Of a stretch of 64,000 bases of DNA, positions 26,105 to 35,289 are shown piece after piece; position 1 is the stretch's first letter, and each line of letters opens with the position of its first letter. The notes below the pieces were generated by a model. The model worked only from the letters and a program-made list of their open reading frames with translations, was not told where the DNA came from and searched no databases. The DNA comes from Winogradskyella jejuensis (GTDB taxonomy: Bacteria; Bacteroidota; Bacteroidia; Flavobacteriales; Flavobacteriaceae), in contig NZ_FQWS01000002.1 in assembly GCF_900129745.1 (NCBI RefSeq), positions 744,001-808,000 of the forward strand, given 5' to 3'. The position numbers and the translations under genes were made by a program.

Positions 26105-27340
26105 ATGCAAAAGCTCAAAGTAGCAAATTTATACAGAAGTGAGCTTATTCCGGTAAGTGGCAAACTCGTTGAGCGTTATAACAAATGCCTATTAAAATTG
26201 GGGTTTACAGAAACTAAGCTCAAAAAGTTTTCTATTGATGGTGTGGGTTGGAGTCCAGAAGTAGCAGAAGAAAAGAAAGACGATAATTACTTGTGTAATG
26301 GACCTTCAAATCCGCACGGCATTATTATTTCGCCTTTGCAGAACCGTAAGCCGGTTTATTCGCCTTACCATTCGTTCGACCGTGATATGATGCAGTTGAT
26401 TTTCAAAAGCTATTCAAAAAAAATCAATGACATCACTCGCGATTCGGCTATAATTATAGATTTTGACCAAAAGATAGATACGTTTTATGAGCCATTAGAT
26501 GTTCTAAAATACGGTACCATAACCATTAATTTCCATCTGATGGATAATCTGTATCATCAGCAGCAAGAGCAATTTCAGCTTATTGAGAAGTTTAAAACGG
26601 GTCATAATTTTATAGATGAAACACTGCAAGCTCAAATTTTGGAATCAGCTAAAGCTTATGGCGATTTGCGCGGTAGAGATTTAACATTACCAAATCTTAA
26701 GTTTGAAACGAATTCCTTTTATACAAAGGCGTTTGGTGGTGTTTATGTGCTTCGAGATTTTATAAAGCCTATCGTCGTTTTTGAAGATATGGTGTCTTAT
26801 AAAGAGGCTATAAAAGACACACATTATGATGTGCTGATTTATCATATATCACATCCAGAGCTTATAGAAAAACTTAGGGACCACATTATTATTGAGTGTA
26901 ATTTGGAAGCTATTGTTAATACACGAAAGTACGAAAGAATAAAAAAGTATGAGTTTGCGCAATTACTAAAGGATACACAACATCCAATTAATGATATTTT
27001 ATCAGACTCTGTATTATTTAAAAGTTATCTGAACAAACTTGATGTGCAATCTCGAAAGCAAGTTATGAGTGTAGAACTTTATCTTGAGCGGCTAGAGCGC
27101 AGTAATGCCTATAAGCTAGAGGATATGGTAGATGAGCAAATGTATTTTGCGTTGCATCAACCACATTCATCTTTAGATGTAAAGCATCAAGATTTAATTT
27201 GGAAATTATTAATCAACGTGGCACCTAAAGATGTGCTCTTTCTGTACTGGTACGATAAGGAGCAATTTTACAAGAATTATGATGCTTGGGATGAGTCGTT
27301 TAGAGACTGGGTGATAGACGAGATATTATCTAATATATAA
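26105..27340 (+). CDS. uncharacterised 411-residue protein of the AAA+ cluster
   Basis: A soluble protein with no signal peptide. Conserved-looking blocks include CNGPSNPHGIIISPLQNRKPVYSP near residue 65, a central mixed region with DLRGRDLTLPNL, and a helical C terminus with VAPKDVLFLYWYDKEQFYKNY. I may have seen this family under a DUF number (possibly DUF6638) but am not sure. It ends just before a bidirectional terminator. No catalytic motif could be picked out. Confidence 0.8.
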   Translation: MQKLKVANLYRSELIPVSGKLVERYNKCLLKLGFTETKLKKFSIDGVGWSPEVAEEKKDDNYLCNGPSNPHGIIISPLQNRKPVYSPYHSFDRDMMQLIFKSYSKKINDITRDSAIIIDFDQKIDTFYEPLDVLKYGTITINFHLMDNLYHQQQEQFQLIEKFKTGHNFIDETLQAQILESAKAYGDLRGRDLTLPNLKFETNSFYTKAFGGVYVLRDFIKPIVVFEDMVSYKEAIKDTHYDVLIYHISHPELIEKLRDHIIIECNLEAIVNTRKYERIKKYEFAQLLKDTQHPINDILSDSVLFKSYLNKLDVQSRKQVMSVELYLERLERSNAYKLEDMVDEQMYFALHQPHSSLDVKHQDLIWKLLINVAPKDVLFLYWYDKEQFYKNYDAWDESFRDWVIDEILSNI

Positions 27341-27380
27341 TAATAAAGCCGCATTTAGTAAACTATATGCGGCTTTATTT
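27341..27380. terminator. bidirectional rho-independent terminator
   Basis: AATAAAGCCGCAT and ATGCGGCTTTATT form a 13-base-pair stem around TTAGTAAACTAT. Symmetric A/T tracts let it stop both the plus-strand cluster and the convergent protease gene. Confidence 0.88.
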
Positions 27381-27401
27381 GGTATTAAAAACTATAACTA
27401 A

Positions 27402-30230
27402 TTAATTCTTCATAATTTTTAATATGGATGACTGACCATTAGTTGAATGGAAAAGCTTTATAAAATATAGCCCTACATCTAAATCTGTCATATCAATTTT
27501 AGAAAAACGCTTATTTTCATTTAGTTTTAATGATTTTATTTTTTTACCAACAATATTGTAAATTTCAATTTTATTAAAATCAACTTTAGATTCTATGTTT
27601 AAAATATCTTTAGTTGGATTTGGAAAAACTGAAAAGCTAATATCTTCATTGCTATTAACACTCAAAACTTCCTGGGGAATAAAAGAGTAAACACCATCAA
27701 TATTGCTAAAATTACCTGTTAATGTTACACCTCCATTATATGTTCCAAGGGTTGCAGAACTTAGTTCTGCATTACCATTTCTTGGTTTTCTATTAATAGA
27801 TAAATCTGCTCTAGTATAACTTCCTCCAGCAGCACTTATAGCATTTTCCCAGCCAGATATTTCTGCTTCAGTGAAATAGAAGGTAACATCTACATCTCCA
27901 TTTGTAGCCTGTTGACCTACTGTAATATTAAATTGCTTATCCATAGCTAAATCAGGTGCAGTGGAACCCTGAAAGGATTGAGCACCTGTCCCTGACCTTG
28001 AAACAAATAAATCTATACATTCATATGCCTCATTATTGTTATTAGAAAGAGCAGCTAAAATATTTCCTGAAACTGACTCGTAGACATACATAGTTCCAAG
28101 ACCATTAAATAAAGTTTCATTATTTCCACTTTCGCTAGTAGAGGTTTGAATTTGAGCTTCACCAAATCCTGAAATAGAAATATTATCTAATGCCATAGCA
28201 TAAGCCCAATTACCTAAATCATTATAAAGAAATGAGATTAATACATTAGATTGACCAATGAGTGGTGTTAAATCGATGCTCATACTACTCCATTGACTAG
28301 AGGAAGGTATTTCGCCTCCAATATTTTGCCAAGTAGCACCATTGTCAATAGATGTTTGAACAAATGCATCTGATGCATATTGGTCGTTTGAGTCTAAATA
28401 TTTAATATCAAAATTCAGACTTGCATTATTATAGTTAGAGAGATCTATAGGTGTTGAATATTCCAGACGTTCTTCACTCATGTCACAGTTACAGCTATCG
28501 TCATTAACATAAACAAAACTTGTGTCATTACCATTAGCACTCCAGTTAGCGGAAGATGCATCAGTAGCTGTACCAATAGAAAAATTTGTAGTGCCGTTTC
28601 CTGAGATAGTCCAATTAGATAAATCGGTTTCAAAATCTTCAGACATAAGTGTAGCTTGACTTCCTACATCTGGAGTGAAATCATCGTCCATTATAATATG
28701 TGTGAAACTACTATTTTCTGCAAGACTAGCATCTCCACCGTTAGCATCTAAAGATAAATCAAGTGTAAATTCTTCATTTCCTTCAACAAAGCCATCATTA
28801 TAAATACGAAGAGTTATCTGTTTATCTTCATCATCTCCAGCTAAAAATGTAATTGGATTTGGTGTTAAAATCTCAAAATCAGAACCAGCGGTAGCAGTTC
28901 CAGATGTATTAATTGTTACATCGGCATTTTCGGAAGGAGGCATTGCAATCCTTAAATTAAATGTAATTTCCTGAAAATTACAATCTGAGCCTTCAGAACT
29001 TTCACTAGGAACACTACCAAAACTAACTCTTGGAGTATCTGGATTTGGATCATCAATACTACCTGCAGGCATGTTTGCAACACCAATTGCATTTATTATT
29101 TCATCAGAGCGCCCAGCTGCGCCATTAGGACATCCACCTGTGTTATGAAGCCCAATGACTAAATGATCTTCATATCTCAAGACTGGTGATCCAGAACTAC
29201 CGCCTTCAGTATCATGAAAATATTCTACTCTCGCTCCGCCATCACCAGCATTAGTGACAGTTGTAAAACCTCCTGGACCAGGATTTGTATCTGTAGTAAC
29301 AGCTATTTCGTTGCGTCTACCACCAGGGTGTTGGGGGTGATAGATACGGTCTCCAACCTCGGCAGGTGTTGAGGCCAAACTGAGGTAACCATATTTTTCA
29401 ACTGCTGTAAGCTCGTTTGGATCAGTAGGACTAGGTAGTAATAGTAAAGTAAAATCTAATGTACCTGAGGTTTGAATGAAAGTTGCAGAAGTGGCTACTA
29501 TATCTGTTGCATCTGCATTTAAACCTGAGCAATCAGTATTGCGGTAATTAAACCAGAATTCTGTATTTGCTGCATCAGCTGCATTTTCAACGCAGTGATT
29601 ATTGGTCATTACATGGCCTTCAGTGCCTAGTAACCATCCTGTACATAAACTTCCACCACCAATCAATAATCTACAAATAGCTTCGGATTTCCTACCTATT
29701 TCTGTGCCGTCGTAACATGCTGCTTGCTCTCTTTCGTCTCCACCACAGACAGTTTCAAGTTGTTGAGAAGTTGTTTCAAAAGCACCAGTAATTTTATTTA
29801 TAGGGTATCCATATGCAACACGTGAGATATCAAAGCCATAATGATTACCATTACCGTTTTGACTATGTAATTCCATAATTATGTGATCGTCCCATATGGT
29901 GGCTGACCAAAATTCGCTTATGGTATCTCCATTATTATTAATTACTTTTCCTGAACCTGTATATATAAATTCCTGGCTATTAGATGCTCCATAAATTCGT
30001 AAGTAGTCATTATCATTTAAATCAAAATTTTCAAAATACACCTTAACGTATCCAGAACCTGTAGATCTAAATTCTTTAAAATACACGATACCAGAATTTG
30101 TATTGTTATACTCTGTGTTAGAAGTAAGGTTTACTTCAATCTCGTCACCAACTTTTAAGGGTGCAGAAACCTCTTGTGCACTAATAAAAAGACTAAATAA
30201 GAATGTTAAAAAAAGTAAGTATTTTCTCAT
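27402..30230 (-). CDS. secreted trypsin-like serine protease with T9SS sorting domain
   Basis: A 942-residue multidomain exported protein. In order: a signal peptide (1-18), a CUB-like beta domain (about 20-140), and a chymotrypsin-fold protease (about 155-395) with His in MTNNHCVENA, Asp in GTLDFTLLLL and nucleophile in GGSSGSPVL. A Calx-beta-like domain (about 405-520), a cleaved-adhesin/MAM-like domain (about 535-690) and a linker follow. The tail is a type IX secretion sorting domain (NPTKDILNIES to LKIMKN). The protease core resembles lysyl-endopeptidase-type enzymes (CNGG cysteines, GIHNTGGCPNGAAG). It is expected outside the cell or on its surface, degrading protein. It lies head-to-head with the following plus-strand gene. 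Confidence 0.9.
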   Translation of the reverse strand: MRKYLLFLTFLFSLFISAQEVSAPLKVGDEIEVNLTSNTEYNNTNSGIVYFKEFRSTGSGYVKVYFENFDLNDNDYLRIYGASNSQEFIYTGSGKVINNNGDTISEFWSATIWDDHIIMELHSQNGNGNHYGFDISRVAYGYPINKITGAFETTSQQLETVCGGDEREQAACYDGTEIGRKSEAICRLLIGGGSLCTGWLLGTEGHVMTNNHCVENAADAANTEFWFNYRNTDCSGLNADATDIVATSATFIQTSGTLDFTLLLLPSPTDPNELTAVEKYGYLSLASTPAEVGDRIYHPQHPGGRRNEIAVTTDTNPGPGGFTTVTNAGDGGARVEYFHDTEGGSSGSPVLRYEDHLVIGLHNTGGCPNGAAGRSDEIINAIGVANMPAGSIDDPNPDTPRVSFGSVPSESSEGSDCNFQEITFNLRIAMPPSENADVTINTSGTATAGSDFEILTPNPITFLAGDDEDKQITLRIYNDGFVEGNEEFTLDLSLDANGGDASLAENSSFTHIIMDDDFTPDVGSQATLMSEDFETDLSNWTISGNGTTNFSIGTATDASSANWSANGNDTSFVYVNDDSCNCDMSEERLEYSTPIDLSNYNNASLNFDIKYLDSNDQYASDAFVQTSIDNGATWQNIGGEIPSSSQWSSMSIDLTPLIGQSNVLISFLYNDLGNWAYAMALDNISISGFGEAQIQTSTSESGNNETLFNGLGTMYVYESVSGNILAALSNNNNEAYECIDLFVSRSGTGAQSFQGSTAPDLAMDKQFNITVGQQATNGDVDVTFYFTEAEISGWENAISAAGGSYTRADLSINRKPRNGNAELSSATLGTYNGGVTLTGNFSNIDGVYSFIPQEVLSVNSNEDISFSVFPNPTKDILNIESKVDFNKIEIYNIVGKKIKSLKLNENKRFSKIDMTDLDVGLYFIKLFHSTNGQSSILKIMKN

Positions 30231-30295
30231 TATAAAATCGTTAAAAAATTATTTTCAGTAAATCTAAGTATTATTTATATAATCTCATAAATAAA

Positions 30296-30303
30296 TATAT
30301 TTG
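30296..30303 (+). promoter_or_regulatory. -7 promoter element
   Basis: TATATTTG matches TAnnTTTG and lies 48 bases before the gene at 30352. No TTG is found at the ideal spacing upstream. Confidence 0.4.
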
Positions 30304-30351
30304 TAGATAGCGTAACATTAGTATAATTTAGAAGACTTATAAAATAAAACC

Positions 30352-30903
30352 ATGGGACTAGAACTCGTCATATTTATCGCAGCTATTTTATTTGGGATTT
30401 TCTTGTATTGGAGAGAATCTAATGGAAATGGCGCGTATCGTACTTTAAATAAAATTGTGAATAGTAAGGAGCTTCAGATGTCACCAGACGACCCAAAAGG
30501 ATTTGTCTATAAACAAGGTCTTTTACCGCGCATTATATTTGTTGTTACACTGGTATTAATTGCTGCTCTTATTGTTGAGTTTCTAACGCCAATAGCTGTT
30601 TTTTCAAGTTATAATGGTATATCTGCTTTTGCATCTTTTGCTGTAGGTACGCTGATAGGTACTTATTTGGCAAGCTTTGTTTTAAAATCTACTCAAGTGA
30701 TAGAGGAAAAAAGCGATTCTCTTACAGACTTGGTTGGCGAAGCTGTTGAAAAAGGTAAGGATTTGATTGAAGATTTAAAGACCAAAGATACTAAGGTCGT
30801 AGAAGCAGCTAAAGAGGAAATAAAAGAAACACCAAAACCTAAAAGTGATGAAGTAGACCAAAAATCTGCTCGTGAGCGATTGAAGGATAAGGGGTTGATG
30901 TAA
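30352..30903 (+). CDS. uncharacterised three-helix membrane protein of the cluster
   Basis: A 183-residue inner-membrane protein. It has a short N-terminal helix (3-19), then two helices (about 60-82 and 88-112). A cytosolic, highly charged tail follows (EKGKDLIEDLKTKDTKVVE... to RERLKDKGLM) that may form a coiled coil. No family recognised. It is the first gene after the protease interruption and probably belongs with the membrane protein at 31001. The charged tail could contact the soluble coiled-coil/AAA+ proteins; this is inference. Confidence 0.8.
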   Translation: MGLELVIFIAAILFGIFLYWRESNGNGAYRTLNKIVNSKELQMSPDDPKGFVYKQGLLPRIIFVVTLVLIAALIVEFLTPIAVFSSYNGISAFASFAVGTLIGTYLASFVLKSTQVIEEKSDSLTDLVGEAVEKGKDLIEDLKTKDTKVVEAAKEEIKETPKPKSDEVDQKSARERLKDKGLM

Positions 30904-30988
30904 AGCCCATCCTTAATCCTTCCCAAAGGGAAGGAAACTCAATTCCCTATTTTCCCCTTTGGGGAAATGTCCGAAGGACAATGGGGCT
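30904..30988 (+). repeat. structured intergenic element with three perfect hairpins
   Basis: An 85-base cloverleaf-like element starting right after a stop codon. AGCCCAT (30904-30910) pairs with ATGGGGCT (30981-30988, one bulged G). Enclosed are three perfect hairpins: CCTTCCC-AAA-GGGAAGG (30918-30934), TTTCCCC-TTT-GGGGAAA (30951-30967) and TGTCC-GAA-GGACA (30968-30980). Similar C/G-rich palindromes occur between genes in many flavobacteria (recollection). It may be a mobile palindromic repeat, an mRNA-processing or attenuation structure, or both. The GC content is far above its surroundings. Confidence 0.7.
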
Positions 30989-31000
30989 AAAACATTTAAA

Positions 31001-32689
31001 ATGATAAAATCTTATTGGAAAAAAGGACGTAAACAAAAGATTATTACAGTATTACTTAGTATAATCTTACTTATTCTCTTGTTTATTTTAAGAGACGACT
31101 ATCAACCAGCATTATTATTTCTAAGAAAATTCATCTTTATAATAGTAGTTAGTTTAGTCATTCTGATATTAGGATTACGAAAATTCAGAAAAACGGCTAG
31201 TACTGGAGCTCGTTTAGGTATTTTAGGCTTATTACTTGTTTTCTTTGGAATACTATATGTTTTTGGTTGGCATTATGGGATGTATGATTATATGAAAACA
31301 TACAATGTGTTTAATCATCTAAATCGTGTTGAAATTCATGAACTCCCACTAACACAAAACGAGCGTATTCAACCGTTGCGAAATATTTTTTCTATGGCAA
31401 ACGAAAGTGTAGGTGAAACAAAAGATGTATCTCTTCCGCATTTGGTTAGAGTAGATGATGAGAATAAATGGACGATGGCCATTCAACCTAGTGAAAAGTA
31501 TATTATGCAGCGTATTAGTGATAATACCGAAGAGGTTTTCTCTGTAAGTAGTACCACGCCATTTCCGCGTTTTTCTAATGATAATCGTATACCTGTGACC
31601 TTTTCTATAGGTGAAACCTTAAAGTTTAGCCGAAACACATATAATGCTGTAGTACAACGATTTAATCCTTGGATGTTATTTAATTATGAGCCTAGTGATA
31701 CGTTTTATATGAAAAATGACAACGGTGAATGGGTTCAGGTCGTTAGCTTAATTAAATGGAAAGGTTTTTTCTTTCCATACCCAACTTTTGGAGGAGTGAT
31801 GATTATAGACAATGGCGAACACGATTTTAATGATTATTTAGAGAGAATCACTATTGGAAAAGGTACTTTTGTTAGTCCAGATGAAATAAAGAATTATCCA
31901 TTTTTAACTAAGCAGAATACTTTGTCTGAAAAAGTATCTCAACTACAGGCAGAATCTTTAAAGTTTTTAGGTGGTTTTAGCGACCCATTACCATGGAATA
32001 TGGAAACCGCTGTAAAGATCCCAGAAATGCCAGAAGACCAAAATCAACAACCTTACGTTACAGACTTCGATTTTGTAGATAGTAATACAAATGCTTACAG
32101 TGGTTTGTATCATTGGTTTGGTCTTGAGCCTGTGGGTGCAGACCGAACGAGCTTAAGTTATAGTGTATTTATTCCAGCTGATGGAACAGACAAATTATAT
32201 TACTATGACCATGCAAGTAAAAAACAAGGTTATGCAGGTGTTTCGGCAATGCCTTTAAAAATAATAGAGTCTCGCAAAGAGTTTGATTGGGATGCCAATA
32301 AACCCGTAGAATTTAGACCATACATCAAGGACATTGCTGGTCGTAAACGTATGTTCTTTTTAGGAACTGTTTCTGCAATAAACAAAAAAGGACAGTTTGA
32401 TGGCTCTGCAACACCAGATTTAGCCTTAGTAGATAGTGAATACCGTGATGTGGTTTGGATAGATGTAAAACACCCAAGCACTTGGGATGAGACTATTTAT
32501 AATCAATTAAACGAAGCTTGGCGATCTAGCGAAGGTATCGGTTACTATTTTAATGAAAGGCCAAAATCAGATGTAGATATTCAGCAAACTATAGATTCTT
32601 TGAAGGTGGTACCAAAAATTAAGGATAATACTGAGCAGATTGAAGCTTTACAGCGTAAGTTAGATTCTTTAAAAGCTTTGGAGAATTAA
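31001..32689 (+). CDS. uncharacterised membrane protein with large periplasmic domain
   Basis: A 562-residue protein with three N-terminal membrane helices (about 14-31, 36-54 and 69-91), followed by roughly 430 residues probably in the periplasm and a C-terminal coiled coil (IEALQRKLDSLKALEN). I place the start at the ATG at 31001; an upstream TTG at 30959 lies inside the structured element and would add a non-hydrophobic leader. Repeated aromatic/glycine blocks (WKGFFFPYPTFGGVM, SGLYHWFGLEPVGAD) suggest a beta-rich domain. It is one base from the lipoprotein gene that follows. Function unknown. Confidence 0.82.
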   Translation: MIKSYWKKGRKQKIITVLLSIILLILLFILRDDYQPALLFLRKFIFIIVVSLVILILGLRKFRKTASTGARLGILGLLLVFFGILYVFGWHYGMYDYMKTYNVFNHLNRVEIHELPLTQNERIQPLRNIFSMANESVGETKDVSLPHLVRVDDENKWTMAIQPSEKYIMQRISDNTEEVFSVSSTTPFPRFSNDNRIPVTFSIGETLKFSRNTYNAVVQRFNPWMLFNYEPSDTFYMKNDNGEWVQVVSLIKWKGFFFPYPTFGGVMIIDNGEHDFNDYLERITIGKGTFVSPDEIKNYPFLTKQNTLSEKVSQLQAESLKFLGGFSDPLPWNMETAVKIPEMPEDQNQQPYVTDFDFVDSNTNAYSGLYHWFGLEPVGADRTSLSYSVFIPADGTDKLYYYDHASKKQGYAGVSAMPLKIIESRKEFDWDANKPVEFRPYIKDIAGRKRMFFLGTVSAINKKGQFDGSATPDLALVDSEYRDVVWIDVKHPSTWDETIYNQLNEAWRSSEGIGYYFNERPKSDVDIQQTIDSLKVVPKIKDNTEQIEALQRKLDSLKALEN

Positions 32690-32690
32690 T

Positions 32691-33188
32691 ATGAAATTGA
32701 ATGTTCTTCTCATTTTAGTTCTGTTAATTTTCTTTACATCTTGTTCTGAAGATAAGTTTCAACTGCCATCTAATGCAAATGAGCTTTTAACTAATAATTC
32801 CTCTAAAATCTGGAAAATCGCTAAGCGATTTAATGGCGACCATCGGATGAATATGGGAGATTGTTTCTTATCCTATCGCGTTACGTATAGCAATAATGGA
32901 AAAACTACAGATAACAACGCTTTAAATAAAGATTGTGGTGATTCCATGAATGTTGATTGGAGTTTTTATACTGATGATAACGGAAGCTTTATTAAGCTAA
33001 AAGGTGATAAAGTAAAAGAATTGCTTAATCAAGAAAAGGACTATAAGTATTTTAAGATACTAGACTTAACTGATTCCTTATTGGTAATTAAATTCAGGCA
33101 TAAACAGTTTGGCAATACCAGCCGACTTATAACCGATTATTTAGTTCCTGAAAATATTAAAGTAGAAGGAAGAAACTTCCATAATTAA
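32691..33188 (+). CDS. lipoprotein, lipocalin-like
   Basis: A 165-residue lipoprotein: the signal MKLNVLLILVLLIFFTSC ends in a clear lipobox (FTSC). The mature part begins with acidic residues and contains SSKIWKIAKRFNGD, a phrase typical of Bacteroidota lipocalin-like lipoproteins, followed by alternating strand-like segments. It starts one base after the upstream membrane protein and is surely co-transcribed with it. Function unknown. Confidence 0.8.
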   Translation: MKLNVLLILVLLIFFTSCSEDKFQLPSNANELLTNNSSKIWKIAKRFNGDHRMNMGDCFLSYRVTYSNNGKTTDNNALNKDCGDSMNVDWSFYTDDNGSFIKLKGDKVKELLNQEKDYKYFKILDLTDSLLVIKFRHKQFGNTSRLITDYLVPENIKVEGRNFHN

Positions 33189-33246
33189 TTTACTTTTCAC
33201 AGTAACATTATAGCAGTTATATAGACCTATATATAAAGCATTTACT

Positions 33247-33723
33247 ATGGGATATATGGGAATGGGCATGCAGAAATGGATTTATACGATGCGACCTCGT
33301 AAACCATTTTCTATGGAGCGTAAAGGCTCATTTACCGTTATACCAAAGTATAAACGAACATTTAAAATTCAGTATTCAAATATAAAAACAGACTTTTTTA
33401 TAAAAACAGTGGTTATAGCTCTGTTCTCAATAATTACGGTACAATTGCTTTATCAATGGAGAGTATATGAGCAAAATCATTTCAAAAGTCTAAAAGTAAT
33501 AAACGAAAGCAAAACAAACTGGGAGTTTAACTTCTTAATGAAATCAGGAAGAGAGCGTCTTAATCAACAAAATGTAATTGGTGCATATTCAGAATTTAAA
33601 TTAGCTATTGCAATCTATCCAGATAATATTGAAGCAAAAGAGCTGCTAATACAGTCAGCAATTATGACTTGCTATAATCATGGTAAGTATTGTGAAGAAC
33701 TTGAAAGTATAAAGACAGATTAA
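33247..33723 (+). CDS. membrane-anchored TPR-like protein
   Basis: A 158-residue protein with a basic, aromatic cytosolic head (MRPRKPFSMERKGSFTVIPKYKR), one membrane helix (about residues 50-68), and a C-terminal helical part. RLNQQNVIGAYSEFKLAIAIYPDNIEAKELL in that region reads like a tetratricopeptide hairpin. It overlaps the convergent acetyltransferase gene by four bases at the stop codons. No family recognised. Confidence 0.65.
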   Translation: MGYMGMGMQKWIYTMRPRKPFSMERKGSFTVIPKYKRTFKIQYSNIKTDFFIKTVVIALFSIITVQLLYQWRVYEQNHFKSLKVINESKTNWEFNFLMKSGRERLNQQNVIGAYSEFKLAIAIYPDNIEAKELLIQSAIMTCYNHGKYCEELESIKTD

Positions 33724-34184
33724 AATTTCAATAGCATCTTTATATCTGCACGCTCATAAGGGTTGTCTTTCTCTAATTCTAACTCAATAAAGCCATATTT
33801 TCTATACAGATATATAGCGTTTTCTAATTTGGTGTTAGAATAGAGCATAAACCCTTTTAGGTTTTGCTTCTTTGCAAAATCAATGCAATACTGCAACAAT
33901 TTTTGACCTATTTTTTGACCTCTTGCTTTGGGTAAAACAGCCATTTTTGTCAATTCAAATACACCTTTTTCTTGAGTAGGCATAAGCGCTACAGTTCCTA
34001 AAATTGCTTCATTCTGTTTTGCAAAAAATATATGTCCGCCTTTGTTGATAATATACTTTTCAGGTTGACTTAAAACTTCTTCATCATAAGGTTCTATATA
34101 GAAAAAGGTCTGTAGCCACTCGATATTATAATCGTAGAAATAGGTAGCATATTTTGGCTGGTAATTAACTATTTCGGTTTGCAT
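33720..34184 (-). CDS. GNAT family N-acetyltransferase
   Basis: A 154-residue acetyltransferase. The acetyl-CoA loop is MAVLPKARGQKIGQKLLQY (residues about 92-110), with MPTQEKGVFELTKM as the preceding strand and YRKYGFIELELEKDNPY as the closing region. The substrate is unknown. Its start overlaps the end of hutG by 20 bases, so it is translated from the same message. Confidence 0.88.
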   Translation of the reverse strand: MQTEIVNYQPKYATYFYDYNIEWLQTFFYIEPYDEEVLSQPEKYIINKGGHIFFAKQNEAILGTVALMPTQEKGVFELTKMAVLPKARGQKIGQKLLQYCIDFAKKQNLKGFMLYSNTKLENAIYLYRKYGFIELELEKDNPYERADIKMLLKF

Positions 34185-35193
34185 GTGCTTTAATAAAATC
34201 TATAATTAAATAACTAATCAATTTTCCGACTTGTGCTTTGTTTTTCTTGCTAGGTGCCGCTTCGCAAATATGCAAATACTTTGCATTTTTCTGTTGCCCT
34301 AGTTTATTTACAAACTGTCTTGCCTTGGATGAAGAAAAGCCACTTGGTGTCATAGCGCTACTCGGTACATTTTCTATAGCGTCGCAATCAACTTCAATCC
34401 CAAAACTAGAATTTCCCACATGTGCAATTGCACGTTTTAGTTCATCAGAAAAACCCTGTTCTTTCCTTACATAAAGCGCTTCAAACGTATTATACTCAAT
34501 CGATTTCGTTTCGTTTAAAGTTTCTAAACTTTTCTGTGAGATATAGTTTTCATGTAATCCAAATATGAAATAGTTTTTCAAAAAACCCTCATTATAGGCA
34601 TAGCTAAAGCCGTTACCACTATGACGCCCTTCTTCCGGTCTAAAATCGTGATGCGCATCAAAATTAATAGCATTAACTGGTTGCTTTAATGCCAGAGAAG
34701 TGCCTTTAATGTTACCGTAGGCATTGTTATGTCCACCGCCAATAATAATAGGCGTTTTACCAGCTTTTATAATAGAAAACACCAAATGAGATACATCTTC
34801 ATCAACAGTTTCCGTTAGTTTTCTTGCTAATGCTACGCGTTTTTTATCCGTAAGTGATTCGTCTTTTACGAACTTTAGTTGTTCTTCATATTCTAAATAT
34901 CCTAATACCAATATTTTTTTTGCATTGAGGAACGCATTACTCTGTGTATTTAACAAAATTTTTATTGTAGCATCCCAAGCCTTATATGTACCTGATTTTC
35001 CGTGATTTGCAATAACTCCAATATCTTCACAAACACCAAAAATTACATAGTCGACATCCAAAGCTTTAATGTCTTCGTAAATGGTAGTGAGGTTGTTAAT
35101 CAACTGAACGTGTTCACCAAGTTTGGTTTCGCCTTTACGAGTTTTAACTGTCGATTTAAGGTGATTAGACGTAAATAAAATTAGATTTTGCAT
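34165..35193 (-). CDS. hutG: formimidoylglutamase (arginase/ureohydrolase family)
   Basis: A 342-residue binuclear manganese hydrolase. The ligand motifs are GGGHNNAYG (His near 155), NFDAHHDFR (Asp/His/Asp near 178) and EVDCDAIENVPSS (Asp pair near 271). The family includes arginase, agmatinase and formimidoylglutamase. The last is preferred because imidazolonepropionase (hutI) lies 1 kb upstream on the same strand and the sequence style fits flavobacterial HutG. It would split formimidoylglutamate into glutamate and formamide at the end of histidine degradation. Confidence 0.85.
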   Translation of the reverse strand: MQNLILFTSNHLKSTVKTRKGETKLGEHVQLINNLTTIYEDIKALDVDYVIFGVCEDIGVIANHGKSGTYKAWDATIKILLNTQSNAFLNAKKILVLGYLEYEEQLKFVKDESLTDKKRVALARKLTETVDEDVSHLVFSIIKAGKTPIIIGGGHNNAYGNIKGTSLALKQPVNAINFDAHHDFRPEEGRHSGNGFSYAYNEGFLKNYFIFGLHENYISQKSLETLNETKSIEYNTFEALYVRKEQGFSDELKRAIAHVGNSSFGIEVDCDAIENVPSSAMTPSGFSSSKARQFVNKLGQQKNAKYLHICEAAPSKKNKAQVGKLISYLIIDFIKAHANRNS

Positions 35194-35289
35194 TTGAGAT
35201 GAAAATTTAAATAAAATTACAGTTTAATATGATATCAAACTTGAAATGCAATAAAAAACAAGAATTAAAAATAACTTAAAACAAGAATT

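Noticed and set aside
30959..31000. TTG start giving an N-terminal extension MGKCPKDNGAKTFK to the membrane protein
   Set aside because: It lies inside the structured repeat element and places polar residues before the membrane helix; the ATG at 31001 is a normal start.
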